Notes: generated by a model from the letters alone, not told the origin. A DNA stretch of 64,000 nucleotides from Camarhynchus parvulus (GCF_901933205.1 NC_044591.1:1895501-1959500); one strand, 5' to 3'; shown: positions 1 through 12,176, counted from the stretch's first letter. Translations and numbers: made by a program.

Positions 1-561
1 AAAAACCTTCTGCTTCTGCTGGTGTTTCTGAGAAAAAAGGAAAAAATCAAAAAAGAAAGGCTGACCTCTCATTGTCAGTCCAGAGTGCTGGAAAGCCATG
101 AGTCAGACTTGGCCCAAGTCGTTAAATTATAGGCTGTGGCCATGGTTTTCCAGAGATTTTTTTAATACTTTTGGATTTCTAATAGTTATTAGTGATTTTC
201 TTTAGCAATTCTCTGTTTCAGAATTCGGCAGGTCTGTTTCAGAACCAGGAAGGACCTTCAGGGATGTCAAAGAGCAAAAAATGAATTGGCCTTCTCTGAA
301 ACTGAGCTGTTTGGACTTGAAACAATGAACTTTCTTTGCAGGGTTGTATGGGTTCCTGATATTGTAAATCTTGTGTTAGTGATATAATAGAAGTAGATAT
401 TCTACAGGTAAAGAATCTCCTTGATCATTCTATGTCAGCACTTGATTGAGGTTTCAATTGGCCATGGATAAACCTCTCAAGATGTGTCTGTTCTCTCTTC
501 TGCAAGGGCCCAGCAGAAGAATTACAAACGCAGCTCCTTTTTATTATAATGAGGGGTGAAG
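1..561 (+). mobile_element. 3' internal end of a plus-strand ERV
   Basis: Non-coding 3' end of a provirus cut by the window edge. It opens with an A/G-rich stretch after a TTCTGAG motif and ends in a purine tract (551-561) directly before an LTR. The order of motifs matches 26220-27058 (A-rich tract, a conserved block near 430-520 matching 26910-27010, then the purine tract), so both are relatives of one ERV family, although the LTRs that follow differ. No intact retroviral ORF is present. Confidence 0.6.
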
Positions 562-955
562 TGTTGCAACATTTCTCTTCACAGAGACAAGCAAGGCACA
601 ATTCTTCACAAGGATTTCTGAGATTCATATTCTCTGAACCTCAGAGAAAGGGAAAACACAATTCTTATCACTTGCTGTGCCTGTGTTGTGCCAAAGTAGA
701 ATGCAATATGGAGATTGCTTATCCAAAGTGCGGGTGTTTTGTTTCCTTGGCCTATCTGGGCCAAATTTGTGTGTGTGTGTGTGTCGGGACTGTCGGCTGA
801 CAGTCACGAGATTCAGTGCAGTGTGAACGTTGTGTGCAGAGTGAGTGCTTGGCAGATTCAGTTTAGATAAAATGTATATAGTATAGTAAATTAAAGTCAT
901 TAATTAGCCTTCTGATATCCATGGAGTCCTCCTCATTAATCTCTCCCCATCGTCA
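562..955 (+). repeat. LTR (3' LTR of the ERV at 1-561)
   Basis: Starts with TG just after a purine tract and ends in CA. It contains a short TG microsatellite (about 768-784) and an ATTAAAG polyadenylation-like signal near 889, followed by a motif (AGCCTTCTG) also found at the ends of the LTRs at about 23335 and 46935. The element orientation is plus. No coding potential. Confidence 0.6.
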
Positions 956-1511
956 GAGTTGCCTTTGATTTACAATACTCCTTCATCCACCAAAGCCCCT
1001 CTGAGGGTGGGACACAATGCACAAGGACACGCACAACAGGCTCCTGCACTCCCAGCCCAAACAACTGTCCCCGTGGCACATGTGGGTACACACAGAGGGG
1101 ACAGGAGTGCTCCACATTGCCCAGCTCCCCATGGACAACCTGGAGCTCTCCATCCAAGCCAGCAGATCATGCTGCGAATGCCATGCCAGTGTCCCAAGCA
1201 CCTGGCCCCATCCTGCTGTGCAGAGTAGCCACCTCCACACATCATCTGACTGGCAGGCCTTTCATTGCCTTTGGGTGATCCCTACAGTTCCTTTGCCATA
1301 GCATATTTCCTGTCCATCCAAACCATTTCCCACCCTGCGTCCCTCTTCACCTGCTAAAGTTTTGGTCAGGCTGACAAGTGCCAGGGGGTCTCTGGAGAGT
1401 CCCCAGGTGGCTCACACGGTGCCAGGGCTCGTGCCAGTTCTCTTGGGCCCCAGTGCAGGTGCCAGTGCTGCTCTCTGGGCTGGTGACAGTGCCGCTCAAT
1501 GGTCCATGGCT
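956..1511. other. Intergenic, nothing recognised
   Basis: About 550 bases between the LTR and the duplicated CTRC unit. Moderately GC-rich, with overlapping short ORFs on both strands that show no family resemblance. I see no gene, RNA or clear repeat. Confidence 0.4.
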
Positions 1512-2466
1512 CCTAAACCAGGCACCGTCCACCGCGTCCCCCACCCAGCCTGAGCTGCTGCCGTCCATCCCTGCTCGCTCTGCTCCTCCTCCTCACCCCG
1601 TGAGGATCCCGGCTGGGCTGCAGCAGCCACAATGGGATGATGGTGTGATGGATGGCTCTGCTGGGGGGCTGATGGTGCGGCACCCACCCCCACTTCCTGG
1701 ACAGCTCCTTCACACCTGCTCCCTCCAACACGCTGCCCTCTTCCTGGAAAACTTCCCTGTCTCCTCCAGGGCAGCCCGGGCTCCTGCCAGGAACCCCACA
1801 GCTGGGGGTTCTGTGCGCTGCCCACCACCCACCTTGATCCTCCAGCCACCACAGAAGGAGATCCATGGTAAGATGCTCCGCTCCTGGGCCATGTCACAGG
1901 TCCTGTTGTTGGAGCCGGCAGCTGCCAAGGGCTCTGTCTCCAAGAGAGCTCCTGCAGGCACCCCTGACCCCTCCCAAACCAGTCAGACTCTCTCAAGCTC
2001 CCCAAGGCCAAGCCAGTTCCCTCAAGAGCCCCATTGGAAAGTCAGCCCTCATCTAGGCAGTGCCAGTGAGGTCCCCTAAAGCATCCTGGGAGCTACCAAG
2101 TGTTCCAGATTGTCCCCAGGGGCCAGCTGGGTTCCCTGGAGCTTCCCTGAATAACCTGGACAAACCCCAGCCCCTGTCCCATCAGAGGAATTGCCAACCC
2201 TCAAGCCCCTTGCCTCAGCCATGGCTTGAGGACTGGAAGTATCTTGCAGGCTGTGGCCGGCAGCGTGTGCAGAGTCCTGCCCAGCCCCACTGCACAACAG
2301 GGACACCTTCCCCAGCGCACAAGCAGGACCTTGGCATCTGCAGACCCAGCCCTGGATGTCTGTCCCCAGCTCCACCACATCCCCTCCCCCAAAGAACCAG
2401 CGAGACCAGCTCAGCATTTTTTGCTTTTATCTTGGTCAACAGTGGTATCTCCACAATGCCGCGTCC

Positions 2467-4002
2467 TCAGTTTGCACTCATTTTCTGCCGAAAAGACACA
2501 GGGGGGGTCACGGTAAGACCCTCAGTGGGGCAAGAACAGCCCCTGGGGGGGGGGCAGAGGAAGGGGCACCCACCTCGTTGATCCAGTCGATGTAGGCAGA
2601 CACCCGGGTGAAGACTGTTGGCTTCTTGGCCACGTTGCAGCCCAGGCCAGAGCCGAAGCTGACGATGCCCTCGACCTCCCAGATCCCATCATCGCGCTGG
2701 CAGTTCAGGGGGCCCCCAGAATCGCCCTGTGCGGACAGACAGTGTGGGCCATCAGTCCTGGCACCCTGGCAACACTCCCCTCATCCCTCCTGGCCATCCA
2801 CCACCATGGCTCCATCCTTTCTCCTCCCAGTGCCCACGGTTTCACACCATTTGGGGATCCACCACGCTCAGTGCCCACACTCACGTTGCATCCAGAGACG
2901 ACGCCATCACCACCGGCACACACCATGGTCTCGAGCACAAGGCTGCCCCACCAGTCCCTCTTGGAGCAGGTCTCATAGTCCACCACGGGCAGCAGAGCCT
3001 GCTGCAGGGCATCAGCCAGGGGCCCGTTGGCTGCAATGAGAGCCAAAGCTCGTAACTCCCACCCTCTGCCTGCATCCCCTTTCTGGAGACTCTCCCAGGG
3101 ACCCTCTGCTTACTCCTGATGCGTCCCCAGCCGGTGACATAGCAGGGATAGTCGTTGGGCAGGATGTTGCCAGCAGCCGGCAGGCAGGAGGTACGGATGG
3201 TGTCAGTCTCCTGGACCTCCTCTGCCAGCTTGATCAGGGCAATGTCGTTGCTGCAAGGAGACAGGAACCATGGTGCCTGACCATGAGAACAGGGTCCCTG
3301 GCCAGGGGAACAAGGCTCTGTGGGCCACACCACCCACAACCCAGCCCTGATGCATCCCATCCCTTACATGATGAGGTAGGAGTCCCAATCCTCATGGACG
3401 ATCATCTTCTCCACACCCACAGCCACTGAACCAGGCTCGTCATCCTCTGACAGGTCCTGCTTGCCCAGCACCACACGGTAGGTCATGTAAGAGCTGCCAG
3501 GGAGAGAGAGAGAGAGTGTCAGTCCCCACAAATGTCTCATCCTGCATGGCACAGATGCCCCCAGCACCCCAACACCCACCTGATGCAGTGGGCAGCTGTC
3601 AGCACCCACTGGGGGGCAATCAGGGTCCCGCCACAGGTGTGGTACCAGGATCCAGAGCGGCTGTACTGCAGCGAGATCTGCGAGGGCAGAGGCACAGGGT
3701 CAGAGCAGGAATGTCCCCATCCCTGTCCCCATCCCTGTCCCTGTGCCCCCTCACCTGCCATGGCCAGCTGTGGGCTACAGCGTCTTCACCGCCCACCACG
3801 CGGGAGCTCAGCTGTGGTGGCACGGCCGGCTGACCGCATCCGTAGGCTGTGTGACACCGGGCAAAGGGACATCAGAGGCTGCCTGTGCCCGTGCCCCGGG
3901 CCAGGGCAGGCGCCAGGGTCCTGTCCCCCCTGCCTTGACCCTTCCCCATGCCCTGCACCTACCGTAGCCCAGCAGCACGACGAGACAGACGGCTCCCAGC
4001 AT
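2467..4002 (-). CDS. CTRC: Chymotrypsin C-like serine protease, intact copy
   Basis: Secreted S1-family pancreatic protease. Eight exons, all GT-AG and phase-checked: 3963-4002, 3755-3846, 3580-3677, 3368-3493, 3114-3250, 2885-3030, 2574-2726, 2467-2484, giving 269 residues (human CTRC has 268). The start [11 protein letters not shown] is a signal peptide; then a CGQP propeptide cysteine and activation at SSR-VVGG. The catalytic triad is present: [20 protein letters not shown]. Ser sits at position 189 (SGCNGDSGG), so not trypsin-like. The tiny last exon encodes KMSAN after YIDWINE, as the human gene ends INE-KMQL. The MLG start and [18 protein letters not shown] favour CTRC over the related CELA2. 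A TATA box lies about 45 bases upstream. Expected exocrine-pancreas expression is inference. Confidence 0.9.
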
Positions 4003-4045
4003 GGTTGTGCAGAGCAAAGGTGCTGTGGTGGGTCTGCTCAGCCCT

Positions 4046-4053
4046 CTTATAGT
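4046..4053 (-). promoter_or_regulatory. TATA box of CTRC copy A
   Basis: CTATAAGA on the minus strand, about 45 bases upstream of the ATG at 4002. The same element is kept at 30194-30201 before copy B. Strong TATA boxes are usual for acinar digestive-enzyme genes (established knowledge). Confidence 0.65.
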
Positions 4054-4377
4054 GTCCGGACTGCTGGGGACCTTGGAGTGTCCCTGCCTGCTGCTGACAC
4101 GTGGGGACTGTCCCACGCTAGGGGCACAGGGCTCTCAGCCCCATTGCCTTCTCTTATCACACTCACGGTCCTGCCTGGGAATGGCCACATCTGCCCCTCA
4201 TGTGCTGGCACCATGCTGGGACATGGTGGGGACACCTGGCCCTGCTCTGGGAAGGGTCTGGGTCCCTGCCGGGGCACAGGGTCACTCCCTCCTGGGGCAG
4301 CCCCCCACCCATGATTCTGAGGTGCTGGGCAGCCCTGCTGCCCCCCAGCCCTGAGCAGTGACTTCCCCAGGACACTC

Positions 4378-5350
4378 TCTGCCTCCAGTTACGAGAGCCC
4401 AAATGAGGGATGCAGGACTCCAGGTGGCTCTCCAAAATGCAGTTTATTACATCCAAGAAGTTACAGCAGTCCAGGGTCATGGGTGACAGAGCCTGTGCCT
4501 ACAGCTGTCAGCTCCAGCTGCAGGCAGGCCTGGAGACCCTTTAATTTTGGATACAATCAATTATATACTTTTCTTTGCTGTGTGTCTTAGTGCAGTAGAA
4601 CCAATCTATAGCTTTACTTTTACCTGTAGCCTATCATAACTGCTATAATGACCAGATTCATGTTACTATTTTCCAATCACTAAAAGTTAGTATGTTACAG
4701 TTTAAGCTAGAATTTGTTTTTCAGTTTTCTTTCAGTGGAAAATTCTGAGACCTTTTTTCTGCTTGCAAGATTGGCTGATTTCTTTGCCTGAGCTATTTTA
4801 CTGCTTGGTAAAATCATCTTATTTTTTGAGATGGGTTTATCCTTTTCTCTAAGTCATAAAACCTCTTTCCATCTCGACATAACCTTTGCCTTTTTGTTGT
4901 TCAGCAGAACTGGATCAGCAATTGTCAATTTACACATCTATTATCCTTCTATATCCAAACTTGCTTTCATTTCTATTCCTTCTGTAGATTCTACATTCTC
5001 TTTCTGCCAAGCATACATATCTGTCAGACTTTCTTTTCAAACTTTCATGCTTCCTAATGCCCAGCTCCTTGGCCCCCTAGAGATAAGGCGCTCCCTTTCC
5101 TGAAAGGCTCATCACTGGGGATCTCTGAGTCCCTGTCAGTGTTTGTTCACCTTGTGTACCCATCCTTGGCATGTCTGGGTGCTTCTTCCTGGCTGCTGCC
5201 TTGGCTGTGGCATCATCGTAGGTGCCAGTGGTACATTCTGTGCTCAGGCAAGCCTGGGGGCGAGTGGCTGTTCTATGTACGACTGCCAACTGCATGAGGA
5301 TTTGGGTGGTTTTTGCTCTCCTTTATGTTGTCACTTTAGATTGTTGTGAT
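4378..5350 (-). repeat. LTR-like sequence, minus orientation
   Basis: Breaks the homology between duplication units A and B. It has the look of an inverted LTR: GCAGTTTATTAC near 4440 (reverse of a polyadenylation region), then long AT-rich sequence. No coding potential, and termini could not be fixed. Confidence 0.35.
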
Positions 5351-6167
5351 TATGGTTTGAAGATACCTCTAGAAGTTTATTTTTGGGGGTTCTTCTTGTA
5401 TCTTTGTATCTCTTGTTGGTGGTGGGTGCCTCAGGGCAGGGGTGGGGGCCAATGCCCACATGTGGCTGGAGAAGAGCACCTGGACAGGTGTGGCTACTTC
5501 TGCCAGAGGGAGCCATGGCCAGCCAAGCACCCCAAGGGGGTCCAGCAGGAGCCAGGATGTGGCTGGAATGGCCTTGCCTCTGCCCAAGGTTTTCCAAGAA
5601 CTCAGTGGCACATGTGTTCCCTTCCCCACCACCTGTGGTGTGAGAATCTGGGTTGCCCTGTTCTGTGTTGGCTACTTCTGCACAGAGCACCTGGGTGTAC
5701 AGGTGGTGCTGGGGCTGATCCCATCTCCCCTGCACCTGTTTTCCTTTGGGAAAGGTGACCCTGCATTCGTCTCCCTATTTATTTCCCCAGTTCTCTTGCC
5801 ACTGGAGCCTTGGGACTGGGCTGTCCCATGGGCTGGGGTGCAGGGAGCTGGTGCTTGAGTTTGAGCAGAAATGGCTCCATCTTGTCCTTTTCCTTCTTCC
5901 ATGATGTGGACTCCAGTGGCTTGTCCCTTCCTGGGACATCCTTGGTGGAGGTGAGAGCAGAGCAGGAGCGCTGCAGTGGCTCAGCTGTGGTGTTGGGGTG
6001 TGTGGTGGAGCTGGAGGAGAGGGGGCTCAGGGAGAGATGGGGAAATGCTCTTTTGGGCTTGCTCCATGGGCCCCACTGCTCTTCTCCCTCCTCCTTGTGT
6101 TTCAGTGCTGGATGACCGTCTTGGATTGAAAAGATAGGTGTCTGCAAAGGAAGGCAGGAACCTACCC
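5351..6167. other. Intergenic, nothing recognised
   Basis: About 800 bases between LTR-like sequences. Overlapping ORFs on both strands without recognisable domains. Possibly more retroviral flank, but no motif supports that. Confidence 0.3.
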
Positions 6168-6640
6168 TGAAATGGAAAATATAAACCCCCTCCCTCTGAA
6201 TTGCTAAAATTTTGAAATTAAAAGGCTCTCAGGCAAAGATATGGAAATAGCAATAACAGTTCTTTACTAGGAAAACTAAAAAAATACAAATGTAATAGTA
6301 CAAACAAATAAACTATGGACAGAGTCAGAATAGGCCCTGACCCCCTATGTGTCAGGCTGTTGGCAGCAGTCCCATTCCATGGTGGCTCAGCCCTCCTGCA
6401 GTGCCAGCTGTGGCTCTGTTGGAGCAGGGATCCTGGACAAGGGGGGAGTTTTCCTCTGAAGGTCCAGTGGTGGTGTAGATGGGCCTGGTCTTGCACTGGA
6501 AATCCAGTGGAAAGACAGCTGCTCCTCTGGGAATGCAGAGGGAAAAGGCTGCCCTGGTGCTCCAAATGTCAGATTATATCCATGTAGGAATACTTGGTTC
6601 TCCCCTTGGGCAGAGCGTCTCACAATGGGATGATGTAATT
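6168..6640 (-). repeat. Putative 3' LTR of the ERVL
   Basis: Lies directly beyond the ERVL integrase end on the minus strand, separated by about 220 bases of AT-rich sequence. It contains AATAGCAATAACAGTTCTTTA, which I recall as typical of avian ERVL LTRs. The borders are estimates, and no 5' partner is available for comparison. Confidence 0.45.
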
Positions 6641-6867
6641 TTATCAGTCATGTGGTGAGACTCAGTGGCCCATTAACAGAAGATATCTCCCCAGAAGGAG
6701 GATTGGCTGTGGAAGAGATAAATAAAACTGCCCATTGAGCAGAAGAGAACTGCTCCACAGACAGGAATATAATACACCCACTCATTTCCAGCCTAAGGCA
6801 TTACTCACTCCTTATTCTATTACTATCTGCATCATACCCAAATAAATAAACTGTCCACAATGAAATC

Positions 6868-8480
6868 TTACACACAGTTCTCACTTAAAACTGGGTTTCC
6901 CTGTGGTACACAATGGGTTTCTCCATCTTTCTGCATTACCCACCAAGTGTAACCAGGTCCTTGAGCAAAAACAATCCCATGGATGGGTTTGTCTTTGCCT
7001 GAGGTGGGAATAATCCAAACAGTCTTTCCTAAAATACCTTTCATATATACCACAGGGACATTATCTCCATCCACTGTGTGCAAGGGTTCAGACTGTGCAG
7101 GACCAGCTTGATTGATGGATCCTCGGATATTGACCATCCAGGTCGCTTTTGCTAAGCCCATTTCCCAATTTCTAAAGGGTTCCCCCAGAAGTGTAGCAGC
7201 CACAGGGCTTGCAAGGCCTCCCTGGTGTCAGTTGCCTAAGATAAGAAATGCCTAGTCATGATGACTGGACCAAGAAACCCCTCTTGCACCTTTGGACCCT
7301 TGTTATCTCTCTGTAAGACTATAGGTCATATTCACCTTGACCCTTTCTGTTGGACTGTTTCCCAAAACCCACATACCCTATATAACCCCTACTTCTGCCC
7401 AGTTTGGCAGAAGAGCTGTCACTGTCACCCTTAGTAGAAGCTGCCAATAAAGCTTATTATAAAAATCTGTGGAACTTCATACAACTCTTCTCTTGTCTCA
7501 TCCCTGCATCTGCTGAGGCACTTAGCAAGCAAAGAGCTGAAATTGTTAAAGAGCTGAATTCATCAAAGAGCTGATCTCGCTCAAAGAGCTGAGCTGCTTG
7601 CTAAGATTACCTGTGGCTGGGAGCATGCCTGAGGCACCTGGGCAGGATTTACTTAGCGGTACTCCTCTATATGGGACATCGACGGCTGCTGGGGTCAGAC
7701 AGACCCCAAAAACTACAAGCCATTATAGCCAAATGCCCTCAGGGTAGTCTTACGCAGTCCATTGTTCCATTCAACTTTCCTGGCAGCTGGTGCATGATAA
7801 GGGATATGATATATCCATTCAATGCCACATTATCTGGCCCAGGTGTTTATAAGGCCATTCATGAAATGGGTTCTGTTGTCCAACTCAATTCTCTCAGGGG
7901 TGCCATGTCTCCGCATGACTTGCTTTTCAAGGCACAAGATGGTGTTCCCGGCAGTGCTGTGAGGCACAGGGCAGGTCTCCAACCATACAGTGGTGGCTTC
8001 CACCATGGTCAGCACGTAGCTCTTGCCCTGGCATGTCTGGGGCAGTGGGATGGAGTCAATCTGCCAGGCCTCCTCATACTTGTGCTTGGACCACCGCCCA
8101 CCATACCAGAGGGGCTTCACTCGCTTGGCCTGCTTGATGGCAGCGCACATCTCACAGTCATGGATAACCTGAGAAATACTGTCCATGGTTAGATCCACCC
8201 CTCGGTCCCATGCTCACTTGTAGGTGGCATCTCTGCCCTGATGACCTGAGGCATCATGGACCCATTGAGCTAGGAACAACTCCCCCTTATGATCATACTC
8301 AGCCAATGTTATAGACAAGAATCTATCTGAATCTATCTTTGACACCTCTGTCTCTGCAGCCTGGTCTACCTGCTCATTGTTTTGGTGTTCCTCATTAGCC
8401 TGACTCTTGGGGACATGGGCGTGTCTATGTGGTGGACTTTCACAGGTAGCTACTCTACCCGAGTGACAATGTCTTTCCAC
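6868..8480 (-). pseudogene. ERVL integrase remnant, split by a solo LTR
   Basis: Integrase would insert viral cDNA. The zinc-binding N-terminus (8214-8480), the catalytic core (7830-8198, with the DSIPLP and DNRTHF aspartate motifs) and the C-terminal part (6868-7203) are recognisable as ERVL type. The reading frame is interrupted by stops, frameshifts and the 411-bp solo LTR at 7226-7636. Not functional. Confidence 0.8.
7226..7636 (+). repeat. Solo LTR inside the ERVL integrase
   Basis: 411 bp, TG...CA ends, flanked by a perfect 5-bp target duplication CCTGG (7221-7225 and 7637-7641). It has a TATA-like CCTATATAAC near 7377 and a CCAATAAAGC polyadenylation signal near 7444. Its R-U5 half, with an AGAGCTGTCACTG motif, matches that of the LTR at 27059, but its U3 half does not. 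Plus orientation, so antisense to the ERVL. Confidence 0.8.
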
Positions 8481-9752
8481 TCATCAGCAGTCCAGATTGG
8501 TTTTCCTCTACGCTGCCAGTTGGCCTCTTTCCACCTTTCCAGCCAGCCCCAAAGAGCATTGGCTACCTTCCACGAATCAGTGTAAAGGTAGAGCTTTGGT
8601 CACTTCTCTCTTTCAGCAATGTCCAGGGCCAGTTAAATGGCCTTGAGTTCAGGAAGTGGTCTTGATCCACCTTCTCCTTCGGTGGCTTGTGCATCCTGTC
8701 ATGTGGGGCTCCATACAGGTGCTTTCCACTTCTGGTTCATCCCTACAATGCGACAGGAACCCTCAGTGAAAAGAGTGTAGTGTGTTTACTCCACTGGTCG
8801 TTGGTTGTATGGTGGAGCTTCTTCAGCATGTTTCACTTGCTCTTGTTCCTCTTCCTCAGTGAGACCAAAATTTTCACCTTCCAGCCAGTTTGTAATTATC
8901 TCTAAAATCCCAGGGTGATTCAGGTTTCCAACATGGGTGTGATGAGGGCAATCCATTTGCTCCATGTGATGTCAGTGGCATGGCAGATAGTGGGAACCTT
9001 CCCTTTAAACATCCACCCCAGCACCAGTAGTCGGGGTGCCAGGAGGACTTGCGCTTCTGTGCCAATCACCTCCAAGGTGGCTTGAACTCCTTCATAGGCA
9101 GCCAAGATTTCCTTCTCTGATGGGGTGTAGTTGGCTTTGGACCCTCTGTAACTTTAGCTCCAGAATCATCCTAGTGGTCGGCCTTGAGTCTCCCCAGGCA
9201 CCTTCTCCCAAAGGCTCCAGGACAAGCCATTGTTCCCAGCCACAGAGTAGAGCATGTTCTTCACCTCTGGTCCCATCCTGACTGGGCCAAGGGCTACTGA
9301 ACGAGCGATCTTCTGCTCGATCTGGGCAAAGGCTTGTTGCTGTTCAGGGCCCCAGCTGAAATCATTCTTCTTGTGGGTGGCTACATAGAGAGAGCTCACA
9401 ATCTGGCTGTACTCGAGAATGTGCATTCTCCAAAAACCTATGGCACCTGGGAAAGCTTGTGTTTCCTTCTTGCTGGTTGGTGGAGACATCACGGTAATTT
9501 TGTTGATGACCTCAGTGGGAATCTGATGCCGTCCATCTTGCAATTTTGCTCCCAGGAACTGGATCTCTCGGGCAGGTCTTTTGACTTTACTCTTCTTGAT
9601 GGCGAAGTCAACTTCTAGCAGAATCTGGATGATCGTCTTTTTTTCCTCAAATATTTCCATTGCTGTGTTCCCCCACACAATGATGTCATTGATGTACTGC
9701 AGGTGTTCTGGAGCTTCACCCTTTTCCAGAGCAGCCTGGATCAGTCCATGGC
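8481..9752 (-). pseudogene. ERVL reverse transcriptase (C-terminal part) and RNase H remnant
   Basis: 9166-9752 encodes the second part of an ERVL reverse transcriptase, with the catalytic Y-x-D-D site degraded to YINDI near 9690, then the connection region (PPTSKKETQAF, WGPEQQQAF). RNase H-like sequence follows to about 8500 with several stops. The upstream half of the same domain is at 17785-18171; the ERVK insertion separates them. Confidence 0.8.
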
Positions 9753-10188
9753 TGTCGAGATAAGGGGTCTATAAGGGGTCTGGAATCAAGAAGTGACTCA
9801 ATATGAGGTATACATCTTGTTCAATTTATTACTGCTTGATATGTTCTTTTATACTATTGTTAGTTGTCCACGTGGCTTTAGCTTACATTTTATTGGTTAC
9901 AAATATCTGTTCATGTGCCTTTACTAATGCTGTGATTGGTGCAAGCCAGCTGTTCATGCTTCTGCTTACTTCTGCAATACATCAGCCTTGTGGTTTACTG
10001 ATAGCGTGCTAGCAGGCCTGGAGGCATTGTGTAATTGCCCAAGTTCTCTTTATTGCCTGGCCAAGGGCATTTCAAGGACTGTCTGCTGGCTTCAGGCCTG
10101 GTTATGCACTCCTTGCAGATAACCATGCCCTTTCTCTATCAGCCAAGCCTGTATGCTTTCTGCACTACAAGTCTCTATACTTTCTTCA
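9753..10188 (-). repeat. 3' LTR of the ERVK provirus
   Basis: 436 bp with TG...CA ends. Pairs with 17353-17784. It contains an inverted polyadenylation region (CAATTTATTACTGC near 9819). It lies next to the purine tract on its internal side. Confidence 0.9.
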
Positions 10189-10207
10189 CTACCCCTGTTT
10201 TTCTTTT
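10189..10207 (-). other. Polypurine tract of the ERVK
   Basis: On the minus strand an A/G-rich run ending AACAGGGGTAG abuts the 3' LTR. It is the expected site for priming plus-strand DNA synthesis. Confidence 0.7.
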
Positions 10208-10256
10208 GCATAAGCCAGGTCTGATTGGATATGCGAAACAGAAAGCACTTAATGCA

Positions 10257-11194
10257 TCATGCAGCACAGCTCAAGCAGCAAAGCCCAATAAGCAGTACAA
10301 TTAATAGCAAAACACCTGTTTTCACTAATCCAGGAATCCAACCCCCTATGCCCAAACAATTCGTGAAAGCTTCTAGTCCAAAAAATCTGACATCTTGTTG
10401 AATCTTCTGTGTATGTGAAATTAATTGCTGAATTTCTCTGTGGATGGACCTAGAGTGATCGTTCAGATCCATGCAGCACAATCCATCAAACTCTTCACAC
10501 CCATGTCCGTAGGCAAGCAACAGGAAGTCAATGGCAGCCCTTTCTGGAGCACTGCGTGCTCTACAGTAGAAAGGTCATCTGCCATTTCAGATAAAACCCT
10601 GCTAGTGCCATTAGCCTGTTTGACCATCCAACATGATAATATCTCTAAATTTCTATGTGCCCTGGCTCCTGATGCCCAAGGCAAAAAGGTGGCAGCCATT
10701 ATTACTTCCCAAGCATTCCATAACGTTAGATCATCTTGGCAGTCTAAACTTACGACTTGTGTCAAATCCCTTTTCCATCTAGCAGGGTGAGATTTGTTAG
10801 GATGGTGGTGGGGCAAGGCTAAGCTTAACTGTCCGATGGTGCAGGGCCCTCCTATAAGTGCAGGTGGAATACCAGACCATGCTCGGTTTCCACAAATCAA
10901 AAAATAACCTGCTGGCAATCTCCTTGGGTAGGTAGTTCCAGGGGCTGAGTGATTTTTCATTGGGCTAAAATTTTTGCACCAGTTAACCTTCCATTCTGTT
11001 ATGTTACCTATCGGGCTAACAGATGTAGGTATGGTCTGATTACAAGGTCTTGGCAATGGCTCGTTGCATTTCCACTTTGTAGAGTTTATGAAGATGCAGT
11101 AGCTTGCTGTAAGGGGATCCAGTAGCTCTATTTCTTGTGGCTCAGGGCCTATGGGGAGTTTATCATCCCAAGAGTCATAGTTTCCTATACCCAC
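10257..11194 (-). pseudogene. ERVK env: SU C-terminus and TM, gamma-type
   Basis: Remnant envelope glycoprotein. The part from 11194 to 10463 covers the end of the surface subunit, with several N-glycosylation sequons and a furin-like RWKR (10769-10780). The part from 10520 to 10257, in another frame, covers the rest of the transmembrane subunit: a CX6CC disulfide motif (10473-10499), heptad-like helix, and a hydrophobic membrane anchor rich in V, L, I near the end. CX6CC is the hallmark of gamma-type Env, not of the classic MMTV/HML-type Env. A frameshift separates the two parts, so this copy is broken. Confidence 0.8.
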
Positions 11195-11426
11195 ACTGGC
11201 ATTCCTTCTGGTGTGTAAACGGGAGATTCACATCTCCTTTAAGGCTTGCGCGAAAAATTTCCATGTTGAGTCATTTACAGGTACCCCTACCAGGCAAGTT
11301 AAAAATGGGGTACTCGGTGTAGCTGGGCTTGCACAAAAGGTAGTAGTGCTCAAACTTCATGCCAAGGATACCCACACATTCTGTCTAGGGTCAAACCATT
11401 GCTTAGAGATTTCTAACTTTTTCCCG

Positions 11427-12176
11427 CTACTTCCTGTTATTGGGATGAGATTTACCACAATAAGTACCCACCATCTTGTTACCCAGCCTCCTTTCTGCCC
11501 AGATCCATCTATTCTCGGCCCAACAGTAATTGGGAACCTCTCTTCCACAGCAGAATTCTAACTGCTTGGTTAGCTTTCTAAGTCTAAGCTCCTTCAGGAG
11601 ACCTTGCAATTGCCAAACTCTAAGACCCCTCTCTTTCTGAGCCTTTGATTCAAATAGTTGATGGAACTCCGGTCCACTGAGGTTTTGCCCCAACCACTCA
11701 CCTAAATATCTACATGTGTTTCTTCTATGTTGGTAGAATTGGCATGTGAGGCAACCTTGTGCTGCTCCTCGTACTCTAGCTATCCACAGATCTCTCTCAC
11801 AACCCCCACAATAAATTCTGACCAATCCACAACAAATCTTTCCACAGAAACAATTCTCTGGTTTGATTTTGGCAGTTATCTGCTCATTGATGGCTGATAG
11901 CAGTATATTGGCTTGCTCTGGATCTTGCCAGGATAAGGTCAATTCCAGTATTTGTCCTGCTTCCTTGAATATTGGTTTTAAAACAAGACCCCAATGGTAT
12001 TGCTCACAGGTGCAGGCTTCTGGGTCGAGAGTTTCTGTGTCATTCATACCGAGTCCACTTACTGGGTACCCATAGCAGACCTGTGGGAGTGGAAACACAC
12101 ATATATCCTCGGCCATTAAATATGACAGATACAGGCCCTTCCCACTCCCCGGTTCTTGGATTGCAAAAATGCACAA
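11427..12176 (-). pseudogene. ERVK Cys-rich ORF between pol and env
   Basis: An open frame of about 249 codons starting inside the end of pol. The first part is Cys-rich (CTCEQY, CFCGKICCG) and could be surface-subunit Env. The C-terminal part has a Leu/Arg-rich stretch (LKELRLRKLTKQLEF) followed by more Cys and Trp. I do not recognise a family. It may be the Env leader and receptor-binding region or an accessory protein; no start codon of clear quality marks it. Confidence 0.4.

Larger units (their letters stand above)
1512..4377. repeat. Segmental duplication, unit A
   Basis: Near-identical to 27654-30533 (unit B). Homology starts at CCTAAACCAGGCAC (1512 and 27654) and fades after CCCCAGGACACT (about 4377 and 30533). 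The unit holds a whole CTRC-like gene, its proximal promoter and about 950 bases of 3' flank. Differences are scattered substitutions and small indels, fewer in introns and flank than expected for old paralogues. The unit orientation is direct (tandem), with about 23 kb of retroviral sequence between the copies. Confidence 0.9.

Noticed and set aside
1378..2581. Plus-strand ORFs of 173-233 codons near CTRC copy A, repeated near copy B
   Set aside because: They lie in the duplicated 3' flank, antisense to CTRC, with no domain; their duplication only reflects the segmental duplication.
2467..4002. Calling the proteases CELA2A instead of CTRC
   Set aside because: The MLG start, [18 protein letters not shown] and short KM-type last exon fit CTRC better, and EFHD2 is its direct neighbour; a CELA2 relationship cannot be fully excluded without a tree.
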